Part shown: piece by piece, positions 61,550 through 64,000 of the stretch
Layout: every line of letters begins with the position of its first letter
How positions within the stretch are numbered: position 1 is the stretch's first letter
Assembly: GCF_003851125.1 (NCBI RefSeq)
Contig: NZ_BGOW01000015.1
Coordinates: 1 to 64,000, forward strand
Length of the DNA: 64,000 bases
Direction: 5' to 3'
Source of the DNA: Sulfuriferula multivorans
GTDB lineage: Bacteria; Pseudomonadota; Gammaproteobacteria; Burkholderiales; Sulfuriferulaceae
The notes under the pieces: generated by a model
Seen by the model: the letters and a program-made list of their open reading frames with translations, nothing else
Databases searched by the model: none
Told to the model about the DNA's origin: nothing
Position numbers and translations under genes: made by a program

Positions 61550-62108
61550 GATTTTTCCTTTCGGCAGAGCAAGCGGTGTTCGGCTGGCTGGCGACGCTGA
61601 AAGGCGTGGGGCTGGCTGGCTGGTTGAGATGGGTATCCAGAGCAGATACGGGTTTAAAAACAGTTTTCGAGCGGGCGCGGCCACGCTGGATGTGCAACAC
61701 CAGCATCAACGGCAACGCCAGCCCGACCACCCAGTGCAGCAGGGGCAGCCAGGCGGCGTTGGCATCGGTGGCGAAGTAATACAACGCGTAACCGGTCAGT
61801 GACAGCCACAGCAATACGCTTTGCATTAAAAAACCGGTACTGCGGTTTTTGTGCAAATGCCAGGCGCGGCGGGTGTGGATAGGCAGCACCGAGCCAACAA
61901 CAACGAGTATGGCGAACCCCATCAGCCCATGCAGGCGCAGCCACCAGATTTCCAATGGGTGCGCCGTTGCACCGAATTCACCCGGCACGCGCAGAAAATA
62001 ATGAAACCCCAGCCACAGTGCGCCGGACAACCACAACAACGCGAACACGCCATACAACACGCGCTTGTGCGGCTTGGCAAAGCGGATCGGCAGCGGCAAG
62101 TTATACAT
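61479..62108 (-). CDS. four-helix cytochrome-b-like membrane protein
   Basis: 209 aa from the ATG at 62108 (MYNLPLPIRFAKPHKRVLYG). Four membrane helices with in-helix or near-helix His: WWLRLHGLMGFAIL, PIHTRRAWHLHKNRSTG and LLHWVVGLALPLMLVLHI, a pattern consistent with b-haem binding. The C-terminal ~60 residues are polar, Pro/Ala-rich and overlap the porin start by 71 bp. The start overlaps the apbE stop by 8 bp. Probable quinol-linked electron donor to the flavin proteins upstream (inference). Confidence 0.65.
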   Translation of the reverse strand: MYNLPLPIRFAKPHKRVLYGVFALLWLSGALWLGFHYFLRVPGEFGATAHPLEIWWLRLHGLMGFAILVVVGSVLPIHTRRAWHLHKNRSTGFLMQSVLLWLSLTGYALYYFATDANAAWLPLLHWVVGLALPLMLVLHIQRGRARSKTVFKPVSALDTHLNQPASPTPFSVASQPNTACSAERKNHAPLQVETGAPGDADHALVQRPR

Positions 62109-63090
62109 CGCATGCCTGTTCGCTGTCATTGGCGATACCCCAGCGCGCGCGACAGCCGGGCTGACCAGTTGCGGCACTATCAAAGATACGGCAGCCGCCG
62201 CTCACCGGGTCGTGTTCCAGCATCAGTGCTCGTGCATTGAAACGTGCCAGCACAGCACCGGCCTGGGCGGGATCGGCGTGCACGACCTTGGTCAGCGCAT
62301 CGGCGGTCATGCAGTCTTGCGCCAAAACCGTCACGCTGCGCTCCACGCCGCATGCCGCGCGCGTGTGCGGGTGAATCAACGGCGTGATCATGCGCCCGCG
62401 ATGGCGGCGCTGGGTATAGTAACCGGCGGAGGTAGCGGCGGCACCTGCACGCAATTCAACCAGCGGCACGATGCTGGTGGGTGCGCCCGGGTGGCGTACA
62501 TGCAGGGTCTGCGTGGCATCACCGAACAGGCGCAAATCGCCGCCGGCGTTGACCCGCCCGGCGCTGATGCCTGAATCCATCAGCGCCTTGATGGCGAGGT
62601 CCACCGCATAACCCTTGGCGATACCGGATAAATCGATGCGCAGGCGCCGCATCAGCCGCACCCGGTTGTCCGGCAGCAGCGCCACATGGCGCCAGTTGCC
62701 CCGGCCGGAAATACGCGGGAAATCGGCGTGACGCGGCAGAAAACCCAGTTGCGTCAGCGTCTGCGCAATGCTGATGTCGAACAGCCCGCCACTCGCTTCA
62801 GCCATTTCCCGGGCCGCAGTCAGCACCCGCCAGGTGTGTTCATGCACCGGCAGCGGGCGCTCGAACGCGCAGCGATTGATGCGCGATACGTCCGAATCGG
62901 CAGCGTGATAACTCATCAGCGCGTGCACCATTTCCACCGCCTGGAAAGCACGCTCGATCCCGGCCTGCACCTGCTCAGCGCTCGCGCCGGTTGCCGCGAT
63001 TTCCACCAGGGTACCGAGCAGCGGCCGTGCGCGCAGATGTTCGACGCCGGGTTGCGATTGCAGCAGAGCTGCATCGAGCGGCGCATTCAC
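62101..63090 (-). CDS. apbE: FAD:protein FMN transferase
   Basis: 329 aa from a GTG at 63090 that overlaps the upstream stop (GTGA); an in-frame ATG at 63150 would overlap more. ApbE family: LLGTLVEIAATG, MSYHAADSDVSRIN, VNAGGDLRLFG, TPLIHPHTRAACG and the metal site CMTADALTKVV. It attaches FMN to Thr/Ser of target proteins in the periplasm; the neighbouring FMN-binding protein has the target motif. No obvious signal peptide in this start choice. Confidence 0.93.
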   Translation of the reverse strand: MNAPLDAALLQSQPGVEHLRARPLLGTLVEIAATGASAEQVQAGIERAFQAVEMVHALMSYHAADSDVSRINRCAFERPLPVHEHTWRVLTAAREMAEASGGLFDISIAQTLTQLGFLPRHADFPRISGRGNWRHVALLPDNRVRLMRRLRIDLSGIAKGYAVDLAIKALMDSGISAGRVNAGGDLRLFGDATQTLHVRHPGAPTSIVPLVELRAGAAATSAGYYTQRRHRGRMITPLIHPHTRAACGVERSVTVLAQDCMTADALTKVVHADPAQAGAVLARFNARALMLEHDPVSGGCRIFDSAATGQPGCRARWGIANDSEQACDV

Positions 63091-63638
63091 TTCAATGCCG
63101 CCTCGTAGGTCGCCAGCAGCCGCTTGACCCCGTCGGTCAGGTGTTTGCACGACAGCGTGGCGCCACTGATGTTCTTGATGTCCTCATCCAGCTTCAGCGT
63201 ATCGCCGGCCTTCTTGCCGGTGAACTGGGCGCGCCATTTCGGATTTTTCACCTCGCCGCCGTGGGTTTCGCGGTAATCGAGGATTTCCACACCCTTCACC
63301 GCGCCATCCAGACCGACGGCCACCGCGTAGGTAATGAATTCGTGCTTGCCGTAGACTTCATCCAGGATGAACCAGCCTGTCGCCTTGCCGCCCTGTTTGG
63401 CGTGCCAGGCAGCGACTTCCGCCGTGCGCACGCGCACACCCGAAGCGGATTCGATCGCACTACGCTGGGCGGCGCTGAGCGCGACAGGCCTGGCTTCAAA
63501 CTGGTCGGCGCCGGGAAACAATACCTTCTGGGCCTGCTCCACGCTCAGGTACTGCACCGCGAATGCGGGTGCAGACGCCGCAGCGGGCAGAATCAACGCC
63601 GGGATCATCAGCCAGCGGTCTAAATTGCTCATGCTCAT
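63087..63638 (-). CDS. secreted FMN-binding-domain protein (flavinylation target)
   Basis: 183 aa. Signal peptide WLMIPALILPAAASAPAFA. FMN_bind domain: GKATGWFILDEVYGKHEFITYAVAV, VKGVEILDYRETHGGEV and IKNISGATLSCKHLTDGV. SGAT(L)S is the covalent FMN attachment motif, with Thr161 the likely attachment residue. Directly before apbE, with coupled translation. Extracytoplasmic flavin electron carrier. Confidence 0.9.
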   Translation of the reverse strand: MSMSNLDRWLMIPALILPAAASAPAFAVQYLSVEQAQKVLFPGADQFEARPVALSAAQRSAIESASGVRVRTAEVAAWHAKQGGKATGWFILDEVYGKHEFITYAVAVGLDGAVKGVEILDYRETHGGEVKNPKWRAQFTGKKAGDTLKLDEDIKNISGATLSCKHLTDGVKRLLATYEAALK

Positions 63639-63641
63639 TCC

Positions 63642-64000
63642 TTAAAAATTGAAACCAAGCTTGACGCGGACTTCCTGTTTGGTCTTTTCTATCAGGTGCA
63701 GATTGGTGTCGTTCTGCGCCGCAAATTTTTCCCCGCCACCGCGCAACTGGGGCAGCCAGCTCAAGGTAAACCACCAGTTTTTGTCGCCGTAGTGAATATT
63801 CGGCCCAGCCTGTACAGACCAGCGCTCCTGTCCCACTTCGGTTTCAAATTCGGTATCGTAAAGCGCCTCAGCACCGATGAACCACCGCGGCGCGATGCGA
63901 TACGAGACGCCGGTTCCCGCCAGGACGCCGATTTCCATTTCCGGCCCGGTGGGCCAGTCGAAGCCGGCCGGCAGTCCATCGATCGGCTTGCGCTTGGCAT
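63642..64000 (-). CDS. outer-membrane beta-barrel protein (N-terminal part beyond window)
   Basis: The last 118 codons only; the frame is open to the window edge. Beta-barrel strands with aromatic borders (RWFIGAEALYDTEF, RWSVQAGPNIHY, NWWFTLSWLPQLRGGGEKF) and a C-terminal VRVKLGFNF ending in Phe. Similar in feel to DUF6662-type outer-membrane proteins seen with FMN-binding proteins. It ends 3 bp before the FMN-binding gene, so it is the upstream member of this operon. Confidence 0.65.
   Translation of the reverse strand, partial: AKRKPIDGLPAGFDWPTGPEMEIGVLAGTGVSYRIAPRWFIGAEALYDTEFETEVGQERWSVQAGPNIHYGDKNWWFTLSWLPQLRGGGEKFAAQNDTNLHLIEKTKQEVRVKLGFNF

Overview
The window reads as a chromosome segment of a chemolithotrophic, sulfur-oxidising betaproteobacterium. 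A Nitrosomonadales-type genus such as Sulfuricella, Sulfuriferula or Thiobacillus is my inference, not a demonstrated identity. The main evidence is a complete oxidative-type (reverse) dissimilatory sulfite reductase cluster, minus strand, about 24.07 to 7.47 kb, in the order dsrA-B-E-F-H-C-M-K-L-J-O-P, a TrpD2-like gene, dsrN, dsrR, a dihydrolipoamide-dehydrogenase-like gene and cysG. dsrEFH and dsrL mark the oxidative type. DsrAB oxidises reduced sulfur to sulfite. DsrEFH and DsrC relay sulfur, DsrMKJOP connects DsrC to the membrane, DsrL is the NAD(P)-linked iron-sulfur flavoprotein, and CysG with DsrN makes the (amidated) sirohaem.

Left of the cluster (0-7.3 kb) are a truncated secreted cytochrome c, an FNR regulator with all four cluster cysteines and an FNR-like box between the two, an S24/LexA-fold protein, a NarX/NarL-like two-component pair, and an AT-rich accessory patch. 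That patch holds two copies of a ~170-bp repeat, a DUF2726-type nuclease candidate and genes of unknown function.

Divergent from dsrA, on the plus strand (24.5-28.5 kb), is a tightly packed operon that is the most unusual part of the window. It encodes a small unknown protein, a Cas6/Cmx6-like RAMP protein with no CRISPR array nearby, a DsrC paralogue lacking both redox cysteines (RspA type), a mercaptopyruvate-type sulfurtransferase, an unknown protein, a TauD-like dioxygenase and a small unknown protein. After it come a decayed NarL fragment, a DUF2249 protein, an HdrB-like iron-sulfur protein and a GAF protein. The last two diverge from a region carrying a perfect NsrR-type (nitric-oxide-responsive) operator.

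The 31.9-41.3 kb stretch is mixed accessory DNA: an alpha/beta hydrolase, an NRAMP-like transporter, PhnA, an eRF1-fold protein, an RloA/RloB-like ATPase plus TOPRIM pair (candidate defence), a secreted DsrE-family protein, and an AT-rich island of unknown genes with two paralogous zinc-ribbon proteins. Core housekeeping follows: nrdAB (with DnaA/NrdR-like sites), purU, a DedA-PAP2-LssY fusion, dgkA, a VOC protein, an Lrp regulator, leuA, metR/metE and katE, then a cation efflux protein and a bacterioferritin-like protein. The right end (60.2-64 kb) holds a porin, a cytochrome-b-like membrane protein, ApbE, a secreted FMN-binding protein with the flavinylation motif, and a truncated outer-membrane protein. 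These look like an extracytoplasmic flavin electron-transfer module. Palindromic repeats built on CCACAGAG recur around 42.5, 49.9 and 50.8 kb. No tRNA, rRNA, CRISPR array or intact insertion sequence was recognised.
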